A stretch of DNA of 12,542 bases, taken from contig JAZRQE010000026.1 of the NCBI GenBank assembly GCA_045649545.1, positions 1 to 12,542 of the forward strand. The letters run 5' to 3'. Source of the stretch: UMGS172 sp045649545. Its GTDB lineage: Bacteria; Bacillota; Clostridia; Oscillospirales; Acutalibacteraceae. The position numbers were made by a program, and so were the translations under genes. Positions 1 to 6,327 of the stretch are shown here, piece by piece. Each line of letters begins with the position of its first letter. Position 1 is the first letter of the stretch. The notes under the pieces are model-generated. The model had not been told where the DNA came from, did not search any database, and saw only the letters and a list, made by a program, of their open reading frames with translations.

Positions 1-2
1 GC

Positions 3-347
3 TCACAGAACGACATGGCTACGATCCGACTTCGCAAGCAGCCCAGAGTACGGGCGGTGGACGTCAGCGAGCAGCTCGGGTTTTCCAAGCCCAGTGTCAG
101 CCGCGCCATCGGCATCCTCAAAAAAGGTGAATATATCAAGGTGGCCGAGGACGGCGCCATCACCCTGACCGACGCGGGTCGCGCCGTGGCGGAGAAGATC
201 TATGAGCGCCACACGGTGCTGACGGGGATGCTCATCAAGCTTGGTGTGGACGAGGTCACTGCCGCCGAGGATGCCTGCAAAATGGAGCACGATATTAGCG
301 ACACTTCCCTTTCAGCAATAAAGGAATATTTAAAAAATAAAATTTGA
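3..347 (+). CDS. DtxR/MntR-family metal-dependent transcriptional repressor, probably 5'-partial
   Basis: A dimeric DNA-binding repressor that would shut down metal-uptake genes when its metal co-repressor is bound. Counting from the ATG at 15 (110 residues), residues 12-34 form the winged-helix recognition unit (RVRAVDVSEQLGFSKPSVSR), the wing follows at about 37-55, and dimerisation/metal residues lie beyond: His66 and the cluster Cys88-x-x-Glu91-His92. Cys at the first position of that cluster resembles DtxR/IdeR (iron), whereas classical MntR has Glu there, so the metal is uncertain. There is no C-terminal SH3 domain. The frame is open to the window edge and the expected N-terminal helix (family Y-L-E-T-I region) is short or aberrant, so the true start probably lies outside the window; ATG 15 is the alternative. 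The first ~95 codons are GC-rich at third positions and the last ~17 are AT-rich, an abrupt switch inside the gene. It ends at a strong terminator and is convergent with the next gene. Confidence 0.85.
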   Translation, partial: SQNDMATIRLRKQPRVRAVDVSEQLGFSKPSVSRAIGILKKGEYIKVAEDGAITLTDAGRAVAEKIYERHTVLTGMLIKLGVDEVTAAEDACKMEHDISDTSLSAIKEYLKNKI

Positions 348-364
348 TAAACAAAAGCAAAAAC

Positions 365-399
365 ACACCCTATGGCAATCGCCATAGGGTGTTACTTTT
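365..399. terminator. Bidirectional rho-independent terminator between convergent genes
   Basis: A perfect 12-bp stem (ACACCCTATGGC, 365-376, pairing with 381-392) closes an AATC loop. It is followed by TACTTTT on the plus strand. On the minus strand the stem is followed by GTTTTTGCTT. It would end both the DtxR-type regulator transcript and the leftward DUF2975-HTH-DUF4173 operon. The 393-549 stretch between it and the DUF4173 stop codon is AT-rich, and I see no gene in it. Confidence 0.9.
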
Positions 400-549
400 A
401 TTAAGCTAAACTTTTCATAATTGGCAACTTCAGATACTATTATCACAAAAGTTTCCATAAGTTCACGCAATCGAATAAAAAATAATTTGTAGTGCATTAT
501 TGATGTGTAATTGAAATAATATCCTTTTTTAATATTTGTAATAATTATA

Positions 550-2157
550 TTAGTTATAATGATTTTGCTCAACATCTTCAAAATATTTTTGACAGTTTTT
601 TCCAAACGATTCATTGTTTTCTATATATTCGTAAAGATTGTCGTATGCGGTGGCTTTTGGAATGCTGAAACGCTCAAAGCCTATATTCTTTTGATTTTTC
701 TTTAAATCGTCTACCGTAAAACTTTTAACGTATCTCATATTATCAAAATAATCATATAAATAAGCTCGTGCTAAATAGCTTTTTGCTTTATGGGCAACAT
801 CAGGATTTTCTGCCGCGGTAAGCTCTACAATGTAGGGTATGCCTTCGTATCCAAGCTCATAAAGCTCTTGCACATCAATCGTGTCAAGTCTTCCACTTTT
901 ATAGCTTTCATAGTTGTAGCGTGCACAAACCGAATTCACATTAAAGATACCAAGTATCAATACAATACTGCCGGCTGTTATTAAAGCAGTTTTTACAATA
1001 TTGATTTTTTGGATGTAAATTCGCAAAATTACACTTATAAAAACAATACTTAAAAACAGCATAAATGCACTTGTAGTAATACGAAGTATCGTCATACCGT
1101 AAGCATCAATATAGAGTACCATTTTTGAAATTGCCGTAGCAATAATAATCATAGTAAACAGTGATATAAATGTTGCTATTGCTTTTATGCTGTGACTTAC
1201 CTTGCCTTGTTTCTTTTTTGCAAGAAGTAATGCGGAAAATACTATAATAAGGTTTATTACAGCTATAACACACATTTCAAAAAAGCCTTTGCGGGCGTAT
1301 TGAGCGTAGGTTATTTCGCCGTTGGGTAAAAATCCTTTAAATGCACTAAAGAAGTAAGCAAGCTGTGAAAACAAATAAAGCAGATAACATACGCTTATTG
1401 TCGATAAAAATGAAACCAAATATACATTTTCAATGCCTTTAAATTCTGACTCTTTCACCTTAGCTACTCGACCTGCTTTAAGCGAAAATCCGTATGAAAT
1501 AATAAACGGGCAGACAGCTACACCGAAAACGGTTTTTAAAAGGTAAGAAAATGTATTGTCATAAATATTGCTCATCATTCCGCGAAAGGCATCGTCGGAA
1601 GATATAAGCAACGGTACAACTACAATAAGTACGGGTATTGCACAAAGCAAACCGACAAATACCTTTCCGATTGCTTTTTTATCACCCTTTTCACCGGTGA
1701 AAAGTGACTTTAAAGAAACCGCTATATTACCAAGAGTTGAAGTCGCTGAGTAAAATATCCCAAGCGTTTGGCGGTTGCCTTTTGCCGTACCGTTTACAAA
1801 ACCGTCAAAGCAAACGAGTGACAAAAGAAGCCCTATAATAACTCCGAAAAACCGTACACTGCCGTTGGTGGTACATATAAATATCGCATTGTTGCCTAAA
1901 GACAACAGTCCACATAAAACAGATAAAAACCGTGCCTTACCACCCTTTAAAAAATAAGCAGTAAACACAATAATCATTAAAGTTGCGGATAATAAATACC
2001 CAAAAGCAAATCCGCTAAAAGCACCAAATAAGGAAAAGAATATACTTACAGCCAACGCACATACCGCAAAAACTGTATCTCTTGCATTAAGGTTAAAAAG
2101 CGGTGTCTGTAAAGTTTCCTCTGATTTTTCGTTTTCTAATATTTCATTATTCTCCAT
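550..2157 (-). CDS. DUF4173 (DUF4153-like) multi-pass membrane protein
   Basis: A 535-residue integral membrane protein of unknown biochemical role. A short acidic cytoplasmic N-terminus (1-25) is followed by roughly ten or more hydrophobic segments up to about residue 407. A soluble C-terminal tail (about 410-535) follows, rich in Tyr, Asp and Asn and beginning with a CARYNYE sequence. Family-typical motifs are visible: YAQYARKGFFEMC at 284-296 and the DAYGMTILR sequence at 351-359, which I recognise from DUF4173 proteins. The start ATG is 5 nt beyond the HTH gene's stop, and its ribosome site AAGGAG (2167-2172) lies at the end of that gene, so the two are translationally linked. It is the last gene of the operon. 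Related DUF4153/DUF4173 proteins are often beside small HTH/DUF2975 genes in Firmicutes. A sensing or envelope role is inference only. Confidence 0.85.
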   Translation of the reverse strand: MENNEILENEKSEETLQTPLFNLNARDTVFAVCALAVSIFFSLFGAFSGFAFGYLLSATLMIIVFTAYFLKGGKARFLSVLCGLLSLGNNAIFICTTNGSVRFFGVIIGLLLSLVCFDGFVNGTAKGNRQTLGIFYSATSTLGNIAVSLKSLFTGEKGDKKAIGKVFVGLLCAIPVLIVVVPLLISSDDAFRGMMSNIYDNTFSYLLKTVFGVAVCPFIISYGFSLKAGRVAKVKESEFKGIENVYLVSFLSTISVCYLLYLFSQLAYFFSAFKGFLPNGEITYAQYARKGFFEMCVIAVINLIIVFSALLLAKKKQGKVSHSIKAIATFISLFTMIIIATAISKMVLYIDAYGMTILRITTSAFMLFLSIVFISVILRIYIQKINIVKTALITAGSIVLILGIFNVNSVCARYNYESYKSGRLDTIDVQELYELGYEGIPYIVELTAAENPDVAHKAKSYLARAYLYDYFDNMRYVKSFTVDDLKKNQKNIGFERFSIPKATAYDNLYEYIENNESFGKNCQKYFEDVEQNHYN

Positions 2158-2162
2158 ATTTA

Positions 2163-2369
2163 CTACTCCTTGTCAATATATTTGATAATGTCTCCTGGTT
2201 GGCAGTCAAGTATTTTACAAATGGCTTCAAGGGTAGAAAAGCGTATAGCTTTTGCTTTACCTGTTTTAAGTATACAAAGATTTGCGGGTGTTATGCCGAT
2301 TTTTTCGGCAAGCTCAAGCGAAGTCATTTTACGCATTGCCAACAAAACATCTAAGTCAACTTCAATCAT
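2163..2369 (-). CDS. YozG-like Cro/CI-family helix-turn-helix regulator
   Basis: A 68-residue single-domain DNA-binding protein. It is essentially one Cro/CI (XRE) helix-turn-helix: helix 2 about residues 16-24 (SLELAEKIG), recognition helix about 27-36 (PANLCILKTG), then KAKAIRFSTLEAICKILDCQPGDII, which is highly typical of the YozG/HTH_26 subgroup. I chose ATG 2369 over an in-frame GTG at 2378. Family members begin M-I-x-V-x-L-D, and a GGGGTG ribosome site sits at good distance from the ATG. It lies 15 nt after DUF2975 and 5 nt before DUF4173, in one operon. By analogy with such pairs it may autoregulate the operon; the repeated half-sites at the promoter are candidate targets. That regulatory link is inferred. 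Confidence 0.9.
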   Translation of the reverse strand: MIEVDLDVLLAMRKMTSLELAEKIGITPANLCILKTGKAKAIRFSTLEAICKILDCQPGDIIKYIDKE

Positions 2370-2384
2370 TTTCGGCACCCCGCT

Positions 2385-2852
2385 TTATATTGTGAGTTCG
2401 TTTTCGGCTTTAATTTCTACCGCGTTTTGCATAACATTTTTAATAACGCGAAGCATAAGTCCTACAAAAGCTGCCGCAATTGCTATAAATAAGAAAGGTA
2501 TGTAAAGAATTCCGCCCACAAGTGTTATAGCAGCTACTGCAAAACAACACCACGAAATACGGCGAAGATATTTGGTATTCTGAGGAATAAAAATCTCATC
2601 CTTTTTTATGTTGAAAAGCAGTCTTAAAAGACTGTACAGTGTTATGTAAGCAAATACACTACACGGGTAAAAGCAAGCACAAAAAATGGTGAGAATTGAT
2701 TTAATTGCCGGAAGACCAACACTAAAACCGCGGTAAGCACTAAACCACTTTACTACCGCCCACGGACCAAAAAACAATCCTAATGTCAAGATTAGTGTAA
2801 ATATAAAGCACACAACAATTGATAAGGTGACAGACCTTTTTCTATTCCACAT
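2385..2852 (-). CDS. DUF2975 family small membrane protein
   Basis: A 155-residue protein with four predicted membrane segments (about residues 9-30, 45-70, 92-112 and 115-135) and short charged loops (FNIKKDEIFIPQNTKYLRRISW near 77-98), matching the DUF2975 pattern. The function is unknown. DUF2975 genes are characteristically found immediately before a YozG-like HTH gene, as here, and such pairs are suspected membrane-linked regulatory units (inference). ATG 2852 is the start: GGAGGT (2860-2865) sits 7 nt upstream. An in-frame TTG at 2867 would put the ribosome site inside the gene and is rejected. This is the first gene of the operon, downstream of a near-consensus promoter. Confidence 0.88.
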   Translation of the reverse strand: MWNRKRSVTLSIVVCFIFTLILTLGLFFGPWAVVKWFSAYRGFSVGLPAIKSILTIFCACFYPCSVFAYITLYSLLRLLFNIKKDEIFIPQNTKYLRRISWCCFAVAAITLVGGILYIPFLFIAIAAAFVGLMLRVIKNVMQNAVEIKAENELTI

Positions 2853-2884
2853 AAAAATTACCTCCAAAACCTTTTTCTGACATT

Positions 2885-2913
2885 ATAATAGCACGAAAAT
2901 TATCGTTTGTCAA
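2885..2913 (-). promoter_or_regulatory. Sigma-A promoter of the DUF2975-HTH-DUF4173 operon
   Basis: Read on the minus strand: TTGACA (2913-2908), a 17-nt spacer, then TATTAT (2890-2885) preceded by TGC, an extended -10 arrangement. A second overlapping TATAAT begins 3 nt further on. Transcription would start near 2878, giving a very short leader ahead of the GGAGGT site. Confidence 0.8.
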
Positions 2914-2944
2914 TAATTAAATTATCGAAAAACGATAATTTAAT
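2897..2944. promoter_or_regulatory. Candidate operator: inverted and direct repeats of CGATAATTT
   Basis: A perfect 12-bp inverted repeat (2916-2927 with 2933-2944, loop AAAAA) is built on AAATTATCG/CGATAATTT. A third copy of AAATTATCG lies at 2897-2905, in the -35/-10 spacer and exactly 22 bp from the nearest same-orientation copy, so on the same DNA face. Bound protein would occlude RNA polymerase. The HTH protein of this operon is the obvious candidate, but that is inferred. A T-tract is absent, so it is not a terminator. Confidence 0.55.
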
Positions 2945-2965
2945 CGAAGAACAGCTTTTGGCAAA

Positions 2966-2997
2966 CAAAAAAAGTCCTGCCACTTTGGGCAGGACTT
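2966..2997 (-). terminator. Rho-independent terminator of greA-lysS
   Basis: A 10-bp stem (2972-2981 with 2988-2997, core AGTCCTGCC/GGCAGGACT) and a 6-nt loop are followed on the minus strand by a run of T residues (complement of the A-tract at 2967-2973). It lies just downstream of the lysS stop. Confidence 0.92.
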
Positions 2998-3011
2998 AAA
3001 TTGAATTTATT

Positions 3012-4499
3012 TTAATCTAATGATTTCATTGTGGGGAACAAAATTACGTCCCTTATAGCCGGTGAGTTGGTAAGTAACATTGTAAGTCTGTCAATACCGT
3101 AACCGATACCGCCTGTCGGGGGCATACCGTGTTCCAAAGCATTAAGGAAGTCCTCGTCAGTGTGGTTGGCTTCCTCATCACCTGCTGCGAACATTTTTTC
3201 CTGCTCCTCAAAGCGGTGACGCTGGTCAATCGGGTCATTCAACTCGGAATAAGCGTTACACATTTCCCAACCGTTACAGAACAACTCAAAACGCTCAACA
3301 TAATCGGGGTTTTCGGGCTTACGTTTAGTAAGCGGAGAAATCTCAACCGGATGGTCCATAACAAAGGTAGGTTGAATAAGATTATGCTCAACAAACTCCT
3401 CAAAGAACAAATTGAGAATATCGCCCTTTGTATGGCGGTCCTCATAATGAACATCCTTGCTGTCAGCCAATGCTTTAGCCTCTTCGTCAGTCTTGATTTC
3501 CGAGAAATCAACCCCTGCATACTTCTTAACAGCATCAAGCATGGTAATACGCTCGAAAGGTTTCGAAAAGTCAATCATATGTTCGCCGTAAGGAATGGTC
3601 TCGGTACCGCAAACCTCATTAGCCAAGTGACGGAAAAGATTTTCGGTCAAATCCATCATACCGTGGTAATCGGTATAAGCCTGATAAAGCTCCATCAAAG
3701 TAAACTCGGGGTTATGGCGGGTGTCAAGTCCCTCATTACGGAAAACACGTCCGATTTCATAAACTCTTTCAAGACCGCCGACAATCAGACGCTTTAAGTA
3801 AAGCTCAAGCGAAATACGCAACTTAACATCCTCGTCAAGTGCGTTAAAATGAGTCTCAAACGGACGGGCGGCAGCACCGCCTGCATTAGAAACCAACATC
3901 GGAGTTTCAACCTCTAAAAATCCGAGGTTATCGAGATAATTACGGATTGAGCGGATGATTTTAGTACGCTTAATAAAGGTATCCTTAACATCCTGATTCA
4001 TAATCAAATCAACATAACGTTGACGGTAACGCATATCGGTATTGGTCAAACCGTGGAACTTTTCAGGTAACACCTGCAAGCTCTTTGAAAGCAAAGTAAC
4101 CTCGGTAGCGTGAATACTGATTTCACCGGTTTTGGTTTTGAAAACCTCACCCTTAATACCGACAATATCGCCGATATCCATTTTCTTGAAATCTTTATAC
4201 GGGTCTTCGCCGATAATATCACGAGCAACATAAGCCTGAATTGTACCCTGGATATCCTGCACGTTGCAAAAGCTTGCCTTACCCATAATACGCTTGGACA
4301 TCATACGTCCTGCAACCGAAACGGTTTTACCCTCAAAGTTGTCGAAATCGTTTTTGATTTCCATACTATGATTGGTTGCATCATATTTTGTAATGACGAA
4401 CGGGTCACGTCCGTTAGCCTGCAATTCGGCTAACTTTTCACGGCGGACACGCAAAATTTCATTTAAGTCCTGCTGAACAGGCACATTATTGTTTTCCAT
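3012..4499 (-). CDS. lysS: Lysyl-tRNA synthetase, class II
   Basis: Charges tRNA-Lys with lysine using ATP, in the cytoplasm. The 495-residue length is normal for bacterial LysRS. An N-terminal helix (about 10-30) and OB-fold anticodon-binding domain (about 57-140, containing SVAGRMMSKRIMGKASF) precede the class II catalytic domain. That domain shows motif 1 around 190-220, motif 2 as YEIGRVFRNEGLDTRHNPEF at 247-266, and motif 3 as GIGYGIDRLTMLL at 464-476. FELFCNGWEMCNAYSELNDP at 404-423 matches the lysine-pocket region of LysS. The ATG follows an AAAGGA ribosome site and lies 27 nt after greA, so the two are very probably cotranscribed, an arrangement common in Firmicutes. No T-box leader is seen directly upstream. 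The gene appears intact. Confidence 0.98.
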   Translation of the reverse strand: MENNNVPVQQDLNEILRVRREKLAELQANGRDPFVITKYDATNHSMEIKNDFDNFEGKTVSVAGRMMSKRIMGKASFCNVQDIQGTIQAYVARDIIGEDPYKDFKKMDIGDIVGIKGEVFKTKTGEISIHATEVTLLSKSLQVLPEKFHGLTNTDMRYRQRYVDLIMNQDVKDTFIKRTKIIRSIRNYLDNLGFLEVETPMLVSNAGGAAARPFETHFNALDEDVKLRISLELYLKRLIVGGLERVYEIGRVFRNEGLDTRHNPEFTLMELYQAYTDYHGMMDLTENLFRHLANEVCGTETIPYGEHMIDFSKPFERITMLDAVKKYAGVDFSEIKTDEEAKALADSKDVHYEDRHTKGDILNLFFEEFVEHNLIQPTFVMDHPVEISPLTKRKPENPDYVERFELFCNGWEMCNAYSELNDPIDQRHRFEEQEKMFAAGDEEANHTDEDFLNALEHGMPPTGGIGYGIDRLTMLLTNSPAIRDVILFPTMKSLD

Positions 4500-4526
4500 T
4501 ATTTTTTCATTCCTTTGTGAAAAAGG

Positions 4527-4997
4527 TTATCTTGAAACCTCGATAATTTTAAACTTTAAATGACCGGCATCGCAAGCAACGGTAACTTCATCACCTGCTA
4601 CATGACCGATTAAAGCAGAGCCAATAGGCGACTCATCGGAAATTTTAAACTCCAACGGGTCAGATTCTGCCGAGCCTACGATAGTATAAACGATTTCCTC
4701 ATCAAACTCTTCATCGTAAAGCTTAACGGTACAGCCGATAGTAACAGTACCCTCGGCAATATCCATATCATCAATAACCTGAGCGTTTTTAAGCATAGCC
4801 TCAAGTTCAACAATACGGGCTTCGATTTTAGCCTGCTCGTTTTTAGCCTCATCATATTCGCTGTTTTCGGAAAGGTCACCAAAACCGCGCGCAATCTTAA
4901 TTTTCTCGGCAATTTCGTTACGGGTAACCGTCTTAAGATTCTCAAGCTCATCCTGTAATGTTTTAAGACCTTCTGAAGTTAAAAGTACAGCCTTCAT
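4527..4997 (-). CDS. greA: Transcription elongation factor GreA
   Basis: GreA enters the RNA polymerase secondary channel and stimulates cleavage of backtracked transcripts. The 156-residue length is normal. An N-terminal antiparallel coiled coil (about 8-75) carries the tip motif GDLSENSEYDEAK at 40-52, with the acidic residues Asp41 and Glu44 that support RNA cleavage. The C-terminal FKBP-like domain follows, including SPIGSALIGH at 123-132 and a final FKIIEVSR. I chose ATG 4997 rather than the in-frame GTG at 5009. The ribosome site AAAGGTGAG overlaps that GTG, and the family start is M-K/x-x-x-L-T-x-E-G-L-x-x-L. It is followed by lysS. Upstream is an unusually long, heavily structured leader driven by a consensus promoter. 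Confidence 0.97.
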   Translation of the reverse strand: MKAVLLTSEGLKTLQDELENLKTVTRNEIAEKIKIARGFGDLSENSEYDEAKNEQAKIEARIVELEAMLKNAQVIDDMDIAEGTVTIGCTVKLYDEEFDEEIVYTIVGSAESDPLEFKISDESPIGSALIGHVAGDEVTVACDAGHLKFKIIEVSR

Positions 4998-5021
4998 TAT
5001 AGTTCTCACCTTTCAAATAAA

Positions 5022-5053
5022 TGGTTTAGCACGCAATTTTGCACACTAAACCA
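5022..5053 (-). other. Hairpin in the greA 5' leader near the ribosome site
   Basis: Arms TGGTTTAG (5022-5029) and CTAAACCA (5046-5053) pair perfectly over 8 bp, with a smaller GCA/TGC inner pairing possible. On the greA transcript it ends about 9 nt before the AAAGGTG ribosome site. It has no T-tract. Whether it affects translation is not known. Confidence 0.55.
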
Positions 5054-5067
5054 ATTTAATATACACC

Positions 5068-5286
5068 TTATTATAACGGTTATAGAAAGTCGAAATAGTG
5101 TGTAAAAGCACTATTTCGACACCAAATCCTAGATTTGGTCACAAATTTCTTTGAAATTTTGACTTTAACCGTTGCAATGAATATCCAGCCAATTCAAATT
5201 TTTATTATTTGAATTGGCAAAAGCCGATATAATCGGCTTGTCGAAACGCTTTGGGGCGTTTCGACATTCTATAATCATTATAATAA
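5068..5286. repeat. Terminal-inverted-repeat element made of two mirror-image cloverleaf-like hairpin modules
   Basis: The ends 5068-5095 and 5259-5286 are inverted repeats matching at 25 of 28 positions, sharing TTATTATAA, TTATAGAA and GTCGAAA blocks. Six hairpins fill the interior: 5089-5100/5109-5120 (12 bp), 5121-5128/5132-5139 (8 bp), 5143-5149/5153-5159 (7 bp), 5188-5199/5207-5218 (12 bp), 5221-5228/5232-5239 (8 bp) and 5240-5249/5256-5265 (10 bp). Each set of three is closed by an outer stem: 5075-5082 with 5166-5173 (8/8), and 5176-5184 with 5271-5279 (8/9). Read inward from either end, the order is the same: GTCGAAA hairpin, 8-bp triloop hairpin, third hairpin. No protein is encoded. 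It resembles a MITE-like or structured-RNA repeat; no target-site duplication is evident. It occupies most of the 329-nt gap between greA and the next gene. Confidence 0.75.
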
Positions 5287-5305
5287 CTAAAACCACTTAT
5301 GTCAA
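5277..5305 (-). promoter_or_regulatory. Consensus sigma-A promoter for greA-lysS, its -10 lying inside the inverted repeat
   Basis: On the minus strand, TTGACA (5305-5300) is separated by 17 nt from TATAAT (5282-5277), a perfect consensus pair. The start would fall near 5270, giving a leader of roughly 270 nt before greA that contains nearly all the hairpins of the adjacent element. The -35 is outside the terminal inverted repeat and the -10 is inside it. Confidence 0.8.
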
Positions 5306-5338
5306 GGAAATTATTTTTAATACTATTTTTACTATATA

Positions 5339-6220
5339 TTACTCGGTAACATCGGTTTCAACAGCTTCATTTTCGCAGTCAGCATCTTCGGATGCTGACT
5401 GTTTTATTGCATTATACATTTCAAGACGCTGTTTAACCTTAGGATGAATGGTATTAGATTTTTTAAAAGTATTAACTGTGAAAAATCCCGTAAACACCGC
5501 CGCCGCAACCAGAGCCTCGGGCATAACCGCCGATTCGGTCACCTTTTGACCGAAGCCGATTATACCGGCAATTGCTTCAGGTACGAAAGACACAATACAA
5601 AGCGAACTGGCAATAAGACCCAACGGATATAACAATCTTAAATTTTCTTTTAGCTTCACACCGCTTACTGCTTTGCCGAATACGATTAAAAACGCAATGA
5701 CAAAGCACAGAGCTGCGGTTTCATAAACAGTACGCACGCGTAACGGACGCTCGGTATAGAAAAGATACGCCTCAACAAACTCTACCAACCAATATGCAAT
5801 AAACGCCAATACCCAAACCTTTGACAATGCCTTTTTATTATATGCCGAACCCATAAACGATATGGTTGCTACGACACAAAGAAGTGACATTATCGCAGTC
5901 AACCCCCAACCGTCAGGTTTAAACACAAACGACAACACACAACCTACGATATACAAACTGCCTGTAAGACCTAAGACCACTATTGACGGAATACCGTCAC
6001 AACTTATCTTTTCCGGCTGACGTACATCCTTTAGTGCAACAAAAAACAGAAGAATATATGCCCCAACCGAAATACACGTTCCGATAATATTAATTACCAA
6101 CATGCTTTCTTTTAAAAAGTCAGTGCCGCTTTCGGTCAAAACACATATCTGCACCGTTCTGAACAAAACCGCTATTATGTTCACCACAATAAACAGCTTG
6201 GTGGTATATTTCAGTTTCAT
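5339..6220 (-). CDS. Uncharacterised multi-pass membrane protein
   Basis: I do not recognise this 293-residue protein. It has about eight hydrophobic segments (near residues 8-28, 40-63, 79-100, 105-125, 134-155, 166-184, 196-215 and 233-250). A cytoplasmic C-terminal tail of about 40 residues follows, basic at 253-265 and strongly acidic at the end (SEDADCENEAVETDVTE). No catalytic or transporter signature is visible. ATG 6220 follows GGAGAG at good spacing and has its own TTGACA-17-TAAAAT promoter. It is divergent from spoIID and separated from greA by the hairpin element and greA promoter, so it is probably monocistronic. No rho-independent terminator follows its stop. Its last codons contain a perfect 11-bp hairpin with a UUCG loop, described separately. 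A link to sporulation from its neighbour is only a guess. Confidence 0.8.
   Translation of the reverse strand: MKLKYTTKLFIVVNIIAVLFRTVQICVLTESGTDFLKESMLVINIIGTCISVGAYILLFFVALKDVRQPEKISCDGIPSIVVLGLTGSLYIVGCVLSFVFKPDGWGLTAIMSLLCVVATISFMGSAYNKKALSKVWVLAFIAYWLVEFVEAYLFYTERPLRVRTVYETAALCFVIAFLIVFGKAVSGVKLKENLRLLYPLGLIASSLCIVSFVPEAIAGIIGFGQKVTESAVMPEALVAAAVFTGFFTVNTFKKSNTIHPKVKQRLEMYNAIKQSASEDADCENEAVETDVTE
5376..5405 (+). terminator. Terminator-like hairpin inside the 3' end of the membrane protein gene (antisense direction)
   Basis: A perfect 11-bp stem (5376-5386 with 5391-5401) closes a TTCG loop flanked by C and G, the very stable cUUCGg tetraloop form. It is followed on the plus strand by TTTTATT. 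It would stop rightward antisense transcription entering the gene. On the mRNA strand there is no T-tract. It encodes part of the acidic protein tail. Confidence 0.5.
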
Positions 6221-6298
6221 TTTACACTCTCCAATAACCGACTACAGTAATTATGCGAAAAAACTTTGCATATATTTAAAACAATTCATAACATAATG

Positions 6299-6327
6299 AT
6301 TTTATTCCAAAAGCACAAGTTTGTCAA
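6299..6327 (-). promoter_or_regulatory. Sigma-A promoter of the uncharacterised membrane protein gene
   Basis: On the minus strand, TTGACA (6327-6322), a 17-nt spacer and TAAAAT (6304-6299) give a near-consensus promoter, with a predicted leader of about 70 nt before ATG 6220. It shares the 155-nt divergent gap with the spoIID upstream region. I could not assign a convincing sigma-E promoter for spoIID there. Confidence 0.7.

Noticed and set aside
330..614. A 94-codon minus-strand open frame overlapping the DUF4173 end and the terminator
   Set aside because: It runs through the terminator hairpin and into the regulator gene and has AT-driven composition. A short stretch near 420-490 looks faintly coding-like and could be a decayed remnant, but I cannot support it.
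3129..3797. A 222-codon plus-strand open frame
   Set aside because: It lies wholly antisense within lysS, has no ribosome site or recognisable domain, and is explained by the codon bias of lysS.
5070..5075. A second greA promoter with TATAAT on the minus strand
   Set aside because: No acceptable -35 lies 16-18 nt upstream. The consensus pair at 5277-5305 is far better.
5075..5173. tRNA gene, because of the cloverleaf shape
   Set aside because: There is no acceptor CCA end, no GGTTCGAATCC-type T-loop and no plausible anticodon arm, and the stems are too long.
5022..5286. CRISPR array
   Set aside because: The hairpins differ from one another in sequence and size. There is no constant repeat unit with unique spacers and no cas gene.
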